Positions 8,655 to 18,148 are shown, numbered from the stretch's first letter. The stretch is 64,000 nucleotides of DNA from Bradyrhizobium erythrophlei (GCF_900129425.1 NZ_LT670817.1:2294001-2358000), one strand, 5' to 3'. Numbers and translations are program-made. The notes: a model not told the origin generated them from the sequence alone.

Positions 8655-10025
8655 TCAGACGAATGAGATCGCTTCGGCCGTTTCGAGGATTCGTCGAATT
8701 TCGATCAGCGCGCGCTCGAGGTCGGCTTCGGTGGCGGGCGCGCCCAGGCAGAGCCGCACGCCGAGGCTTTCGTTCTCCATTCGCCGCAGCGCGCCGGGAG
8801 GCGCCAGCGTGATGCCGGCCTGGGCCGCTTGCGCAATCAGAGCTGCCAGCGTGCGGCCGGCCGGCAATGGCAGCCAGATGTGAAAGCCCGGTACCGCGCT
8901 CGCGGCCGGCAACCATGCTTTCAGGATGCGCCGGACGATCGCGTCGCGGGCCGCGGCCTTGTCGCGCTTGAGTCGGGCCTGACGGGCGAGACCGCCGCTA
9001 TGGATCAGCCGCGCCACCACCTCGGCCATCACGGGCACGGCCATCCAGCCGGTGGCGCGCAACGCATTGATCGAACGATCGCGAAACGCTTCGGGCGCGA
9101 TCATCGCGGCAATGCGAAGTCCCGGCGCCAGGCATTTTGCGAAGCTCACGATATAGAAGCTGCGCTCGGGAATAAGCCGGGAGACCGGCGCGAGCGGTGG
9201 CGACAGCAGATATCCGTAGGCGTCGTCCTCCAGCAGATAGGCGTCGTGCCTGCGAACAATCTCGGCGATGGCCTGACGCCGTTGCAGCGGCATCACCGAT
9301 CCCGTCGGGGTTTGCAGCGTCGGCATGCAATAGAGAACGCGCGCCCGGGTTTCGGCAAACGCGCGATCGAGATTTTCCGGAATCAGCCCGTGCGCATCGG
9401 TGGCGACGCCATGGAGGCGATAGCCCGACTGCGCCGACAGCGCGAGCATGCCGGAATAGGTGTAGCTTTCGGTGAGGACGGTATCGCTTGATGTCGCGAC
9501 CATGCCGAGCGCGATCGACAGCGCGTGCTGCCCGCCATGGGTAATGAAGAGGTGATCAGCATCCGCGGTCACGCCGAGCGACGTCAGCCACATCACCATC
9601 GCCTCGCGATGCCGACGCAAGCCCTGGTGCGGCAGATAGCCGAGCAGGTTCGACATCTCGCCGTCGGCGACGATTTCCGCGAGCACCGATGCAATGACGT
9701 CATCTTCGCCGGTGTAGGGCGGGACGTTGAGCGCCAGATTGATCGTGCTCTCCGAGGGGCCGAGACTGCGCTGCTCCGGCCGTCGCCTCTGCACGAACGT
9801 CCCGCGACCGACTTCGCCTGATATCAATCCGCGCTGCTCGGCTTCGGCATAGGCTTTTGAAATCGTCCCGACGCTCAACTCGAGCCGCTGTGCCATGTCC
9901 CGTTGGGGCAACAACCGCATGCCGGGCTTGACCCGCCCGGAGGCGATATCGGCTTCGAGCGCGGCAACGAAGGCGAGATAGCGTGGCCCGGAGATCGAAG
10001 CGAGCGCGGGTACCCAGTCCGTCAT
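8655..10025 (-). CDS. MocR-type transcriptional regulator (GntR HTH fused to aminotransferase domain)
   Basis: 456 residues. Residues 10-80 form a GntR winged helix (RDMAQRLELSVGTISKAYAEAEQRGLISGEVGRGTF, cited in part), followed by a fold-type I aminotransferase domain with the PLP-lysine motif SFAKCLAPGLR. These regulators sense PLP-linked amino compounds. It is divergent from the molybdenum-hydroxylase operon beginning at 10359, with a 333-bp shared control region, so it is the best candidate regulator of that operon and of itself. The downstream Bug binding protein may be co-transcribed. Confidence 0.88.
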   Translation of the reverse strand: MTDWVPALASISGPRYLAFVAALEADIASGRVKPGMRLLPQRDMAQRLELSVGTISKAYAEAEQRGLISGEVGRGTFVQRRRPEQRSLGPSESTINLALNVPPYTGEDDVIASVLAEIVADGEMSNLLGYLPHQGLRRHREAMVMWLTSLGVTADADHLFITHGGQHALSIALGMVATSSDTVLTESYTYSGMLALSAQSGYRLHGVATDAHGLIPENLDRAFAETRARVLYCMPTLQTPTGSVMPLQRRQAIAEIVRRHDAYLLEDDAYGYLLSPPLAPVSRLIPERSFYIVSFAKCLAPGLRIAAMIAPEAFRDRSINALRATGWMAVPVMAEVVARLIHSGGLARQARLKRDKAAARDAIVRRILKAWLPAASAVPGFHIWLPLPAGRTLAALIAQAAQAGITLAPPGALRRMENESLGVRLCLGAPATEADLERALIEIRRILETAEAISFV

Positions 10026-10358
10026 GTCTCGTTATCCGCAAGGCGCGATGGCAAAGCCGGTAATTTGGCTGTTCGTAAGTAGTGCAATTCGGAAATTGTT
10101 GCAATGTTTGACACAGGTTTGATCGCCGTATTAGAGGTCCCAGAGCGCGGGCTCGGCGCCTCTTTTTCATAAGTTGTTGTTTTTGATCGTATTTACTCTG
10201 GAGGGCGACCGTCTCATTTGTTTGATTGAACCAACTCAATCGATCAAAATACTCTCAATTGCTTCAGTTTGCGTTTGACAATTTCCGCCGCAGGCTTCTA
10301 TCGTTTCCTGCAAAGGCGGCGGGTTCTGACAAGCTGCCGGCAAAAATGGGAGCGTGTA
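10026..10358. promoter_or_regulatory. Divergent control region between mocR-type regulator and molybdenum-hydroxylase operon
   Basis: 333 bp without a gene, AT-richer than the flanks. A plus-strand promoter candidate is TTGACA at 10275-10280 with TATCGT at 10299-10304 (18-bp spacing, 4/6 match in the -10). Upstream of it an inverted repeat GATTGA-ACCAAC-TCAATC (10224-10241) is a possible regulator site. A second TTGACA at 10108-10113 has no good -10. The ribosome site GGGAG at 10348-10352 selects the TTG start at 10359. Confidence 0.45.
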
Positions 10359-10685
10359 TTGATCTATGAAATCCGGGTCTATGAAGCCGCAGAGGGCCGC
10401 GCCGACGCGATGCGCCGCCGGTTTCGCGACCATGTCGTGACCCAATTCTTCCCTCGCCACAGCATCGAACTGCTCGGCGTCTTCACCGCACCGGTCGAGG
10501 ACGGCCGTCTGACCTATATGACGCGGTTCGCCGACGAAGACGCACGCAAGAAAGCCTGGGCGTCATTCGCGGCCGATCCGGCATGGGTGGCGGTGAAGGC
10601 GGCCAGCGAAACCGACGGGCCGCTGTTGAAAAACCAGACGGTCTCGGTGCTCTCGCCGGCCGTCGCCGGCTTGCCGCTGGGCTAG
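10359..10685 (+). CDS. NIPSNAP-family protein
   Basis: A 108-residue alpha/beta-barrel-dimer protein: IYEIRVYEAAEGR opening, then RFRDHVVTQFFPRHSIELLGVFTAP and YMTRFADEDARKKAWASFAADP, all characteristic of NIPSNAP proteins. The TTG start at 10359 is chosen because GGGAG lies 6 bases upstream and the family begins with exactly this strand; a longer frame upstream has no such support. NIPSNAP proteins accompany catabolic operons, with unclear biochemical roles. It is the first gene of the molybdenum-hydroxylase operon, 8 bases before the next start. Confidence 0.8.
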   Translation: MIYEIRVYEAAEGRADAMRRRFRDHVVTQFFPRHSIELLGVFTAPVEDGRLTYMTRFADEDARKKAWASFAADPAWVAVKAASETDGPLLKNQTVSVLSPAVAGLPLG

Positions 10686-10693
10686 CGGTAGTC

Positions 10694-11578
10694 ATGAAAC
10701 CCGCGCCCTTTGAATATGTCCGGCCGACTTCGCTCGCGGAGGCCTGCGCGCTTCTTGCGGGCGACGAGGAGGCGCGGGTGATTGCGGGCGGACAAACCCT
10801 GGTGCCGATGCTGGCGATGCGGCTGGCGCGCCCGGCGAAGCTGATCGACATCTTGCGACTGCCGGAGCTTGCCGGGATTCGCGAGGAAAGCGGCGCCGTG
10901 ATCGTTGGCGCGACGACGCGGCAGGCGCAGGCTGAACGCGATCCCGTGATCCGCGCCTCGGTACCGATGCTGGCAAAGGTGCTGCCGTGGGTCGGGCATC
11001 CGCCGACCCGCAACCGCGGCACCATCGGCGGCTCGATCGCCAATGCCGATCCGTCGGCCGAAATTCCGCTGGTCGCGGTGACGCTCGGCGCCGAAATCAT
11101 GATCGCGACCACGAACGGCCCGAAATCGATGCCGTCAGATGATTTCTTCATCGAGCCCATGGTGACCGCGCTCGGCCAGGGCGAATGCGTCAGCGCGATC
11201 CGGTTTCCGGTCTGGCCGCACCGGCGCATCGGCGTGGGCTTCCTTGAAGTCAGCGCGCGGCGCTCGGATTTTGCCTTTGTCGCCGCCGCGGCGCAGGTCG
11301 CGCTCGACGGGGAGGGACGTTGCATCGACGCGGCGCTCGGCCTTGGCGGTGTCGGCGATCGGCCGCTGCGGCTCGACATGTCCTCTCTCGTTGGTACTGA
11401 ACTCGACGCGGCCTCGGTGTCCGACGCAATCAATGCCGCGCTGGCCGATATCGAAGCGGCAAGCGACCTGCACGCCAGCGCCGCCTATCGCCGCCGCGTC
11501 GCCGTCACGCTTTGCAAGCGCGCGGTCGAACAGGCCCGCGTCAATGCCTCGGCCAAATCCGCAGGAGCTGCGCGATGA
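10694..11578 (+). CDS. Molybdenum hydroxylase FAD-binding (medium, CoxM-like) subunit
   Basis: 294 residues. FAD-site motifs AGGQTLVPMLAMRL (near residue 33) and RNRGTIGGSIANADP (near 105), followed by the CO-dehydrogenase flavoprotein C-terminal domain. It transfers electrons from the 2Fe-2S subunit to an acceptor. The stop overlaps the next start (ATGA at 11575), as expected for a stoichiometric three-subunit complex. Gene order M-S-L matches the xanthine dehydrogenase/CoxMSL family. Confidence 0.9.
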   Translation: MKPAPFEYVRPTSLAEACALLAGDEEARVIAGGQTLVPMLAMRLARPAKLIDILRLPELAGIREESGAVIVGATTRQAQAERDPVIRASVPMLAKVLPWVGHPPTRNRGTIGGSIANADPSAEIPLVAVTLGAEIMIATTNGPKSMPSDDFFIEPMVTALGQGECVSAIRFPVWPHRRIGVGFLEVSARRSDFAFVAAAAQVALDGEGRCIDAALGLGGVGDRPLRLDMSSLVGTELDAASVSDAINAALADIEAASDLHASAAYRRRVAVTLCKRAVEQARVNASAKSAGAAR

Positions 11579-12159
11579 AAGTCGATCTGCGCATCAACGG
11601 CGCCAGCCGTTCCGCCGACATCGAGCCGCGAAAGACGCTGCTCGATGCCTTGCGCGAGAATTTTCTCTTGAACGGCACCCATGCCGGCTGCGAGCACGGC
11701 GTCTGCGGCGCCTGCACGGTGCTGGTCGATGGTGAGCCGGTTCGATCCTGCCTGATGTTCGCGGTCCAGGCGGACGGCTACGAGATCACGACCATCGAGG
11801 GCCTGGCATCCGCGCCGGGCGAACTCAGCGTCATTCAGGATGCGTTCTGCGAAACCCACGGCCTGCAGTGCGGCTATTGCACGCCCGGGATGATCCTGGC
11901 CGCCGACGCCCTGCTGCGGCACACGCTGACGCCGACGCGCGAGGATATCGTCGAGGCGATCTCGGGCAATATCTGCCGCTGCACCGGCTACGGCCAGATC
12001 ATCGAGGCCGTTCAGTTTGCCGCCGACCGTTTGCGCAAGGCCAATACGCTGCGGCCGCATCACGATGCGGCACATCATGGGCACGCCGAACGGGATACGC
12101 CGGCCGAAGGTGTGCTCGAGGCTGCCGAAGCCGATGAACCCGTCGTGGAGGCGAAATGA
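11575..12159 (+). CDS. Molybdenum hydroxylase 2Fe-2S (small, CoxS-like) subunit
   Basis: 194 residues. An N-terminal plant-type ferredoxin domain with CEHGVCGACTVLVDGEPVRSC-type cysteines (near 38-60) and a C-terminal helical domain with CGYCTPGM and ICRCTGY, giving the eight cysteines for two clusters. It is about 30 residues longer than usual: the tail after residue 160 is His-rich and then acidic (HHDAAHHGHAERD, EAAEADEP), an unusual extension of unknown purpose. It overlaps both neighbours by 4 bases. Confidence 0.9.
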   Translation: MKVDLRINGASRSADIEPRKTLLDALRENFLLNGTHAGCEHGVCGACTVLVDGEPVRSCLMFAVQADGYEITTIEGLASAPGELSVIQDAFCETHGLQCGYCTPGMILAADALLRHTLTPTREDIVEAISGNICRCTGYGQIIEAVQFAADRLRKANTLRPHHDAAHHGHAERDTPAEGVLEAAEADEPVVEAK

Positions 12160-14579
12160 CCGCCGGTCCCGCCGCCCTCCGTTTCGTTTCCGCCAACCGC
12201 AGGGTTCGTGAGGACCGCCGTTTCGTCGCGGGCAGGGGCCAATACGTGGCCGACGTCGCGCTCGAGGGCATGCTGCATGTGGCGGTGCTGTCGTCGCCGC
12301 ATCCGGCCGCGCGCATCGTCTCGATCGATGCTTCGGCGGCGCTGGCGATGCCGGGCGTGCATTATGTGCTGACCGGCGATGAACTCGCCGCCGCCACCGA
12401 TCCCCTCATGAACGGCTTGGACACGCCGCTGGTCCGCCGGCATCCGCTCGCGGTGGGGCAGACGCGCTATGCCGGCGAATGGGTCGCGGCCGTGGTCGCC
12501 GATACCCGCGCACTGGCCGAGGACGCCGTCGAAAACGTCGACGTCACCTATGAGCCGTTGCCCTTCGTGATATCAGCGGAAGAAGCCCTGAGGCCTGACA
12601 GCCCGCCGGTTCATCCCGCGCACGGCTCCAATGTGCTGCTCGACCGCACCTTCGTCTGGGGCGAGGTCGAGAAGCATTTTGCCGAAAGCCCGCGCCATCT
12701 CTCGTTCCGTGTCACCTGGGGGCGCAATTCCACCGTTCCGATCGAGACCTTCGGGGTCGCGGCGTCCTGGGATCCGTGGCGCGACATGCTGGACGTCTGG
12801 GCATCGATCCAGATGCCGAAATATCCCGATCAGATCGCGCGCGCGTTGCGGATCCCCGCCAACAATGTGCGGGTGCACCAGGATGTCGACGTCGGCGGCA
12901 GCTATGGCGTCAAGCGCGGCATCAAGCAGACCGTGCTGGTCGCGCATCTGGCGCGACGGCTGGGCCGGCCGGTGCGTCTGATCGAGGACCGGCTGGAAAA
13001 TATGGGCGGCGGCGATGCCCACGGCCCCGATCGCATTTTCGATGTCGAGGTCGCCTTCAACGACGACGGTATCGTCAAGTCGATGAAGATACGCGCGCTG
13101 GACAATGCCGGCGCCTATGCCGGCCGTGCGCCGTTTCAGCTGGGCAAGCCGATCGGCGCCATCGTCGGCCCGTACCGGATTGAAAGCGTGCAGTACCGCG
13201 CGCAGTCGGTCACATCCAACAAGGCGGTGCAGGAGGCGGTGCGCGGCTTCGGCCAGGCGCCGACCAACTATGCGATTGAGACCGCGATCGACAAGGTCGC
13301 CGCCGCGGTAGGTCTGGAGCGCATCGAGGTGCGCCGCCGCAACTTTATCCGCAAGGAACAGTTCCCTTACCTGATCCCGAGCGGCAGCACCTATGACAGC
13401 GGCGACTATCACACCGTCGTCGACAAGGTGTTCGCGCATATCGATTTTGCGGCCTTGGAAAAAGAGCGCGACCGGCTGCGCGCTTCCGGGCTGCTGGCCG
13501 GCATCGGCATCGCGGCCTGCCTGGAGCCGAGCGGCGGCAACTCGTCGTTCGAACCGCTGCTGAATGAGAAGAACACCACCAGCACCTGGATGGATTCCTG
13601 CCGCATCAATATCGACGGACTCGGCTTCGTCACCGTGACCATCCACAATACGTCGTCGGGACAGGGCCATGAAACGCTCGTCGCAACCGTGATCGGCGAA
13701 GTGCTGCAGATCGAGCCCGATCTGATCCGGGTGGTCAGGCCGGATTCGCTGGCATGTCTGCCTTCGAACTCGCCGGTCGGCAGCCGGATGGCGATCATGC
13801 TCGGCGGCGCGGCGTTTCATGCCGCGCAAAAGCTGAAGACAAAACTGACGCGTATCGGGGCGCATCAATTCGGCCTCGGCGAAGACAAGATGGTCTACGC
13901 CGCCGGCGGCGTCACCGATCCCAGCAGCGGCAGGCAGCTCGGCTGGGCCGAAATTACCAACATCGCCCATCGCAATCATCATCTGTTGCCCGAGGGCATG
14001 GAGCCGGGGCTGGAGAGCACGCATGTGATGCAGGTGCCGACCGGCGGCAAACTGCCGAAAGACGGCCGCGTGCAGATGTATCCGTGCCACTCCTTCGAGT
14101 TTCACGTGGTGCTGATGGCGATCGATCCTGAGCTCGGCAAGCCGGAAATCAGGCGCTATGTGATTGGCCACGATTGCGGCACGGTCATCAACCCGCACAT
14201 CGTCAAGGGCATGACGCTGGGCGGCATCGCGCACGGCCTCGGCGCCGCGCTGCTCGAGGAATTCGTCTACAATGGCGAGGGCCAGCTGATCACCCAGAGT
14301 TTCATGGATTACCTGCTGCCGTCATCCCACGAGGTGCCGGAAGTCGAGATCGTCCATCACTGCACGCCGTCGCCCTACACGGTGTTCGGCCAGAAGGGCT
14401 CCGGCGAAAGCGGTTATCTCGGCGCGCCCGCCGCGATATCGGCAGCGATCAACGACTGTGTCGCGGCGCTCGGCATATCCTTCAACAAGCTTCCGATCCG
14501 CATTTCCGCCATCGGCGATGCCATCGCGGAGGCGCAACAAGCCAAACCCCAAAAGAAATCCAAAGAGCAAGCCAAATGA
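12156..14579 (+). CDS. Molybdenum hydroxylase large (molybdopterin-binding, CoxL-like) subunit
   Basis: 807 residues. The N-terminal domain (about 20-130) has VREDRRFVAGRGQYVADV, followed by the molybdopterin domain. The catalytic Glu lies in KGSGESGYLG near residue 751. The loop that in CO dehydrogenase carries AYXCSFR reads EAVRGFGQAP here, so this is not a form I CO dehydrogenase. The usual GGxFGxK motif appears as GGSYGVK. It should hydroxylate or oxidise an organic substrate, probably a heteroaromatic or aldehyde; the substrate is unassigned. The amidohydrolase starts within its stop codon. Confidence 0.87.
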   Translation: MTAGPAALRFVSANRRVREDRRFVAGRGQYVADVALEGMLHVAVLSSPHPAARIVSIDASAALAMPGVHYVLTGDELAAATDPLMNGLDTPLVRRHPLAVGQTRYAGEWVAAVVADTRALAEDAVENVDVTYEPLPFVISAEEALRPDSPPVHPAHGSNVLLDRTFVWGEVEKHFAESPRHLSFRVTWGRNSTVPIETFGVAASWDPWRDMLDVWASIQMPKYPDQIARALRIPANNVRVHQDVDVGGSYGVKRGIKQTVLVAHLARRLGRPVRLIEDRLENMGGGDAHGPDRIFDVEVAFNDDGIVKSMKIRALDNAGAYAGRAPFQLGKPIGAIVGPYRIESVQYRAQSVTSNKAVQEAVRGFGQAPTNYAIETAIDKVAAAVGLERIEVRRRNFIRKEQFPYLIPSGSTYDSGDYHTVVDKVFAHIDFAALEKERDRLRASGLLAGIGIAACLEPSGGNSSFEPLLNEKNTTSTWMDSCRINIDGLGFVTVTIHNTSSGQGHETLVATVIGEVLQIEPDLIRVVRPDSLACLPSNSPVGSRMAIMLGGAAFHAAQKLKTKLTRIGAHQFGLGEDKMVYAAGGVTDPSSGRQLGWAEITNIAHRNHHLLPEGMEPGLESTHVMQVPTGGKLPKDGRVQMYPCHSFEFHVVLMAIDPELGKPEIRRYVIGHDCGTVINPHIVKGMTLGGIAHGLGAALLEEFVYNGEGQLITQSFMDYLLPSSHEVPEVEIVHHCTPSPYTVFGQKGSGESGYLGAPAAISAAINDCVAALGISFNKLPIRISAIGDAIAEAQQAKPQKKSKEQAK

Positions 14580-15553
14580 TCATCGACTGCCACGCCCATC
14601 TGGTGCCGCCAAGTCTGCTGGACGCAATCCGCACCCAGGCTTCCCACTTTCCCTCGATCCGCCTGATCGAAGACGGCGGAAGCCTTGGCTTCTCCTTTGC
14701 CGGAGGTAAACCGACGCGGCCGGTCTCGAAGCCGCTCAGCGACCTGCCCGCGCGCCTGAAATGGATGGACGAGCAGAAGATCGAGCGCCAGGTCGTTGCC
14801 GGCTGGCTCGACATGTTTGCCTATGAGGTGCCGGCGGAAGAGGGCGCGAGCTGGTCGCGATTGATCAACACCCACCTGGCGCAGGCCGCGATGCGCGAAC
14901 CGCGATTCGTGCCGCTGGCCACCGTTCCCCTGCAGGACGGCGCGCGCGCCGCCGAAGTGCTGCGCGAAGCGCACGCCGCCGGTTTCAAGGGCACGATGAT
15001 CGGAACGCAGCCCAAGGGCAAGGGCGGCGTGCTCGACGATCCCTCGCTGGCCCCGTTCTGGGAAGCCGCCAACGAACTGGGATCGGTGGTTTTCATCCAT
15101 CCGGTGTTCGAAAGCGGCGACGACCGCGTGCATGATTACGGCATGGCCAATGCGGTCGGGCGCGTCACCGATACGCTGATCGCGATGTCGCGGCTGATCT
15201 ATGCCGGTCATGTCACCCGCTACGCCAATGCGAAGATCGTCGCCGGCATCGGCGGCGCGGCGCTGCCTTACGTGATCGGCCGCCTGCGCCGGAATTATTC
15301 GCTCGACAAGGACAAGCTAGGCGATCCCGACGCGGCGCTTGCCGCGATGTATTACGACACCATCGTCCAGGATCCGCGAGCGCTGCGTTACCTCGCCGAC
15401 ATCGTCGGCGCCGACCGAATCATGATGGGTTCGGACATGCCGTTCCCGATCGGCGATCTTGCGCCGACGAAAATCGTTGCCGAAACCAAATTCTCGGATG
15501 CCGAGCGCGCCGCCATCAATGGCGGTCTGGCGCGGCGCCTGTTCGGCTTGTGA
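14576..15553 (+). CDS. Amidohydrolase-family protein (ACMSD-like)
   Basis: 325 residues. Metal ligand motif DCHAHL at the N-terminus (residues 4-9), HPVFES near 178 and MGSDMPFPIGD near 283, the arrangement of 2-amino-3-carboxymuconate-6-semialdehyde decarboxylase-like amidohydrolases, which decarboxylate or hydrolyse ring-derived acids. It follows the hydroxylase with an ATGA overlap, so it probably acts on the hydroxylation product or a later acid. The exact reaction is inference. Confidence 0.85.
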   Translation: MIIDCHAHLVPPSLLDAIRTQASHFPSIRLIEDGGSLGFSFAGGKPTRPVSKPLSDLPARLKWMDEQKIERQVVAGWLDMFAYEVPAEEGASWSRLINTHLAQAAMREPRFVPLATVPLQDGARAAEVLREAHAAGFKGTMIGTQPKGKGGVLDDPSLAPFWEAANELGSVVFIHPVFESGDDRVHDYGMANAVGRVTDTLIAMSRLIYAGHVTRYANAKIVAGIGGAALPYVIGRLRRNYSLDKDKLGDPDAALAAMYYDTIVQDPRALRYLADIVGADRIMMGSDMPFPIGDLAPTKIVAETKFSDAERAAINGGLARRLFGL

Positions 15554-15597
15554 GGAATTTGCAAATAGCAGTCATTTAGCGGTTCGGGAGGACGGCA

Positions 15598-16569
15598 ATG
15601 AAGAAAGTGTTGGCAAGTCTTGCATGCGTTGGGGCACTCCTCGCGGCCGGGGCATCCCGGGCGCAAGCCCCGGCGCCGCTTTCCATTGTCGTGTTCGGAC
15701 CGCCGTCGCTCGGCGCCTTTTTGCCACCGGTGATCAAGGCGCAGAAATTGGACGAGAAGAACGGCCTCGCGATCAAGTTCGAGGAGCGCACGCCCGACGC
15801 CTATACCGCGCAATTCAACTCCGGTGAATTCCAGTTGGGCGGCAGCGCGTCGCTGCTGACGGTCGGCCTCGCCGACACGCGCGGCGTCAAGGTGACTTAC
15901 CTGTTCAACCTGTTCGATTTCTGGGGCGCGGTGGTCACCACGCGGCCGGACGTCAAGACGTTGAAGGATCTCGAAGGCAAGGACCTCGCCGCGGCCAAGG
16001 GCACCACCAATTATGTGATGTTCGACTGGTTCGCGCGGCAGCTCGGCGCCGACACCGCGAAATTCTCGGTAATCAACACCGCGACCCCCGGCCTGATCGG
16101 CTACGCGATGGCCGATCGCGCCGCGGCCGTGCAACTCTGGGAGCCGGCCTATACGACCTTGTTGTCGAAAAAGCCCGACATGCGGACGATCGACATCGGC
16201 ATTGCCGACAGCTGGAAGAAATTCACCGGCAGCCGCAACATTCCCTATCTCGGGGTCGCCGCCCACATCGATTGGGTCGAAAAGAACCAGAAGCTGATCC
16301 CGAAGCTATACGCGACCTACAAGGAAGCCGCCGAATGGGTCGCGGCCCATCCTGACGAGGCGTCGAAATTGATCGCGGCCAAGGGAACGTCCGACGACCA
16401 GAAGGCGATCGCGGAATTGGTTCGCGCCAATGACCGGCTTCGCATGAACCTGCAGTGGGCGTCCGACGTGCGCAAGGAGATCAACTCGGTCTACGCGGCG
16501 GGCAAATCCATCGCGTTCCTCCCGTCCGAGCCGTCGGCCGCGACGATCTATCAGGCGCCGGGCCAATGA
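15598..16569 (+). CDS. ABC transporter substrate-binding protein (NitT/TauT-like)
   Basis: 323 residues with a Sec signal peptide (MKKVLASLACVGALLAAGASRAQA). The mature part has the NMT1/SsuA-like pattern (IVVFGPPSLGAFLPPVIKAQ; FNSGEFQLGGSASLLTVG; LKDLEGKDLAAAKGT). A GGGAGG ribosome site precedes the ATG. It probably captures the substrate of the hydroxylase/amidohydrolase pathway, because the transport genes follow the enzymes on the same strand without a terminator. Its stop overlaps the permease start. Confidence 0.88.
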   Translation: MKKVLASLACVGALLAAGASRAQAPAPLSIVVFGPPSLGAFLPPVIKAQKLDEKNGLAIKFEERTPDAYTAQFNSGEFQLGGSASLLTVGLADTRGVKVTYLFNLFDFWGAVVTTRPDVKTLKDLEGKDLAAAKGTTNYVMFDWFARQLGADTAKFSVINTATPGLIGYAMADRAAAVQLWEPAYTTLLSKKPDMRTIDIGIADSWKKFTGSRNIPYLGVAAHIDWVEKNQKLIPKLYATYKEAAEWVAAHPDEASKLIAAKGTSDDQKAIAELVRANDRLRMNLQWASDVRKEINSVYAAGKSIAFLPSEPSAATIYQAPGQ

Positions 16570-17381
16570 GCGATACCGCGCCCCGGGCCGGATCGGCGTC
16601 GCTCGCAGCCATGTTGCTCGCGGCGATGAAACGGCTGGGGATGTCGGCGCTGCCCTTCGTCGTCGTCATACTGCTCTGGCAATTCGCCTCGCTGTTTTTC
16701 CCGCGCTTTCTGTTTCCGTCGCTGATCGACGTGTTCTGGCGCTGCCTCCAGATATTCTCCGATGGCGCGATGTTCTCAGATGTGCTGGCGACCGTCCTTC
16801 GCATTCTGGCCGGGCTCGCCGGGGCCTTCATTGTCGGCGGCCTGCTGGCGCTGGTGATGGTGCGCTCGCGCGTCGTCGATGATTTTCTGTCGCCGATTCT
16901 GACCCTGTTCCAGGGGATTCCCGCGCTGTCCTGGGTGGTATTCGCGATCATCTGGTTTCATGGCGTCGAGTTTCGGATTTTCTTCATCATGGTGATGACG
17001 ACGCTGCCGGCGTTTACCTTTCAGGTGCTGGGCGCCTTGCGCGCGATGTCGCGGGATCTGATGGAGATGGTGTTCAGCTTCCGTCCCACCCGCTTGAAAC
17101 TGTTCCGGGTGATGATCGCGCCGGCGATCCTGCCGGACATCCTCACCGCCTGGAAGGTCAATCTCGGCAACGCCTCGCGCGTGGTCGTGGTCGCTGAACT
17201 CGTCGGCGCCACCGGCGGTGTTGGCTATCAACTGCTGCAGCAACAGCAATTGTTCGACATGGCCGGTGCGTTGGCCTGGACGCTGCAGCTGGTTTTCTTC
17301 GTGCTGATCGTGCAGGGCGCCTTGACGCTGATCGAGAAGTCGGCGTTTCGCTATCGCGCGGTGTCGGAGCGCGCGATATGA
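16566..17381 (+). CDS. ABC transporter permease (NitT/TauT-like)
   Basis: 271 residues, about six hydrophobic helices starting with LPFVVVILLWQFASLFFP, and a BPD permease loop (LMEMVFSFRPTRLKLFRVMI). The ATG at 16566 overlaps the binding-protein stop; upstream in-frame codons lie inside the previous gene. It forms the channel with the ATPase that follows. Confidence 0.88.
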   Translation: MSDTAPRAGSASLAAMLLAAMKRLGMSALPFVVVILLWQFASLFFPRFLFPSLIDVFWRCLQIFSDGAMFSDVLATVLRILAGLAGAFIVGGLLALVMVRSRVVDDFLSPILTLFQGIPALSWVVFAIIWFHGVEFRIFFIMVMTTLPAFTFQVLGALRAMSRDLMEMVFSFRPTRLKLFRVMIAPAILPDILTAWKVNLGNASRVVVVAELVGATGGVGYQLLQQQQLFDMAGALAWTLQLVFFVLIVQGALTLIEKSAFRYRAVSERAI

Positions 17382-18148
17382 GGGACATCGTCACGCCGGT
17401 TGAGGCTGCCATTCACCTCCAGCAAGTTTCCAAGGAGTTCGGCAAGCCAGGCAGCGACGCGGCATATCGCGCGGTGGACGGGCTCGATCTCGACGTCCGC
17501 CCGGGCCAGATGCTGGCGCTGCTCGGCAAGACCGGCTGCGGCAAGTCGACCATCTTCAACATGATCGCAGGACTGACCGAGCCGACCAGCGGCACGGTGC
17601 GGGTCAGCGGGCGCAATCCCTTCAGGGATTTCGATTCGTTTCGCGGCAAGATCGCGATCGTGTTCCAGAACGACCGGCTGCTGCCGTGGCGCACGGCGCT
17701 GCAAAACGTCGAACTCGGGCTTGAGATGCTCGATGTGCCCGCCGCCGACCGGCGGACAACGGCGCAACTGTGGCTCACCAAACTCGGGCTTGGCGGGCAC
17801 GAGCACGATTATCCGCATGCGCTGTCCGGCGGCATGCGTCAGCGCGTCTCGATCGCGCGCGCCTTTGCGACCAATGCCAATATCCTGCTGTGCGACGAGC
17901 CGTTCTCGGCGCTCGATGAATCCACGGCCGGGCGGCTACGCGCGGAATTCGTCCGGCTGGTCAAGGAAAACGGCAAGACCGCGGTCTTCATCACCCATTC
18001 GATCAGCGAGGCGCTGGAGATCGGCGACCGCATCGTGGTGCTGAAGCGTCCCGCCAGGATAGCTTACGATGTCAGCTTCGACGGCGAGACGGGTGCGGAA
18101 GAACGCGGGCTCATCCGCAGCCGGATCGGTGAGGTGCTCGAGGCTTGA
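17378..18148 (+). CDS. ABC transporter ATP-binding protein (NitT/TauT-like)
   Basis: 256 residues. Walker A LGKTGCGKST near residue 49, signature LSGGMRQRVSIARAF near 149, Walker B ILLCDEPFSALDE near 170, and switch His in FITHSISEA. The size fits SsuB/TauB-type ATPases without a TOBE domain. It overlaps the permease by 4 bases. Confidence 0.9.
   Translation: MRDIVTPVEAAIHLQQVSKEFGKPGSDAAYRAVDGLDLDVRPGQMLALLGKTGCGKSTIFNMIAGLTEPTSGTVRVSGRNPFRDFDSFRGKIAIVFQNDRLLPWRTALQNVELGLEMLDVPAADRRTTAQLWLTKLGLGGHEHDYPHALSGGMRQRVSIARAFATNANILLCDEPFSALDESTAGRLRAEFVRLVKENGKTAVFITHSISEALEIGDRIVVLKRPARIAYDVSFDGETGAEERGLIRSRIGEVLEA

Noticed and set aside
12573..14234. A 553-codon minus-strand open frame opposite the molybdenum hydroxylase large subunit
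   Set aside because: Composition is Arg/His/Ala-rich low-information sequence, without a ribosome site; the plus-strand gene has all family motifs.
12156..14579. Aerobic CO dehydrogenase
   Set aside because: The form I active-site loop AYXCSFR is absent and the form II AYRGAGR loop does not match either (VRGFGQAP).
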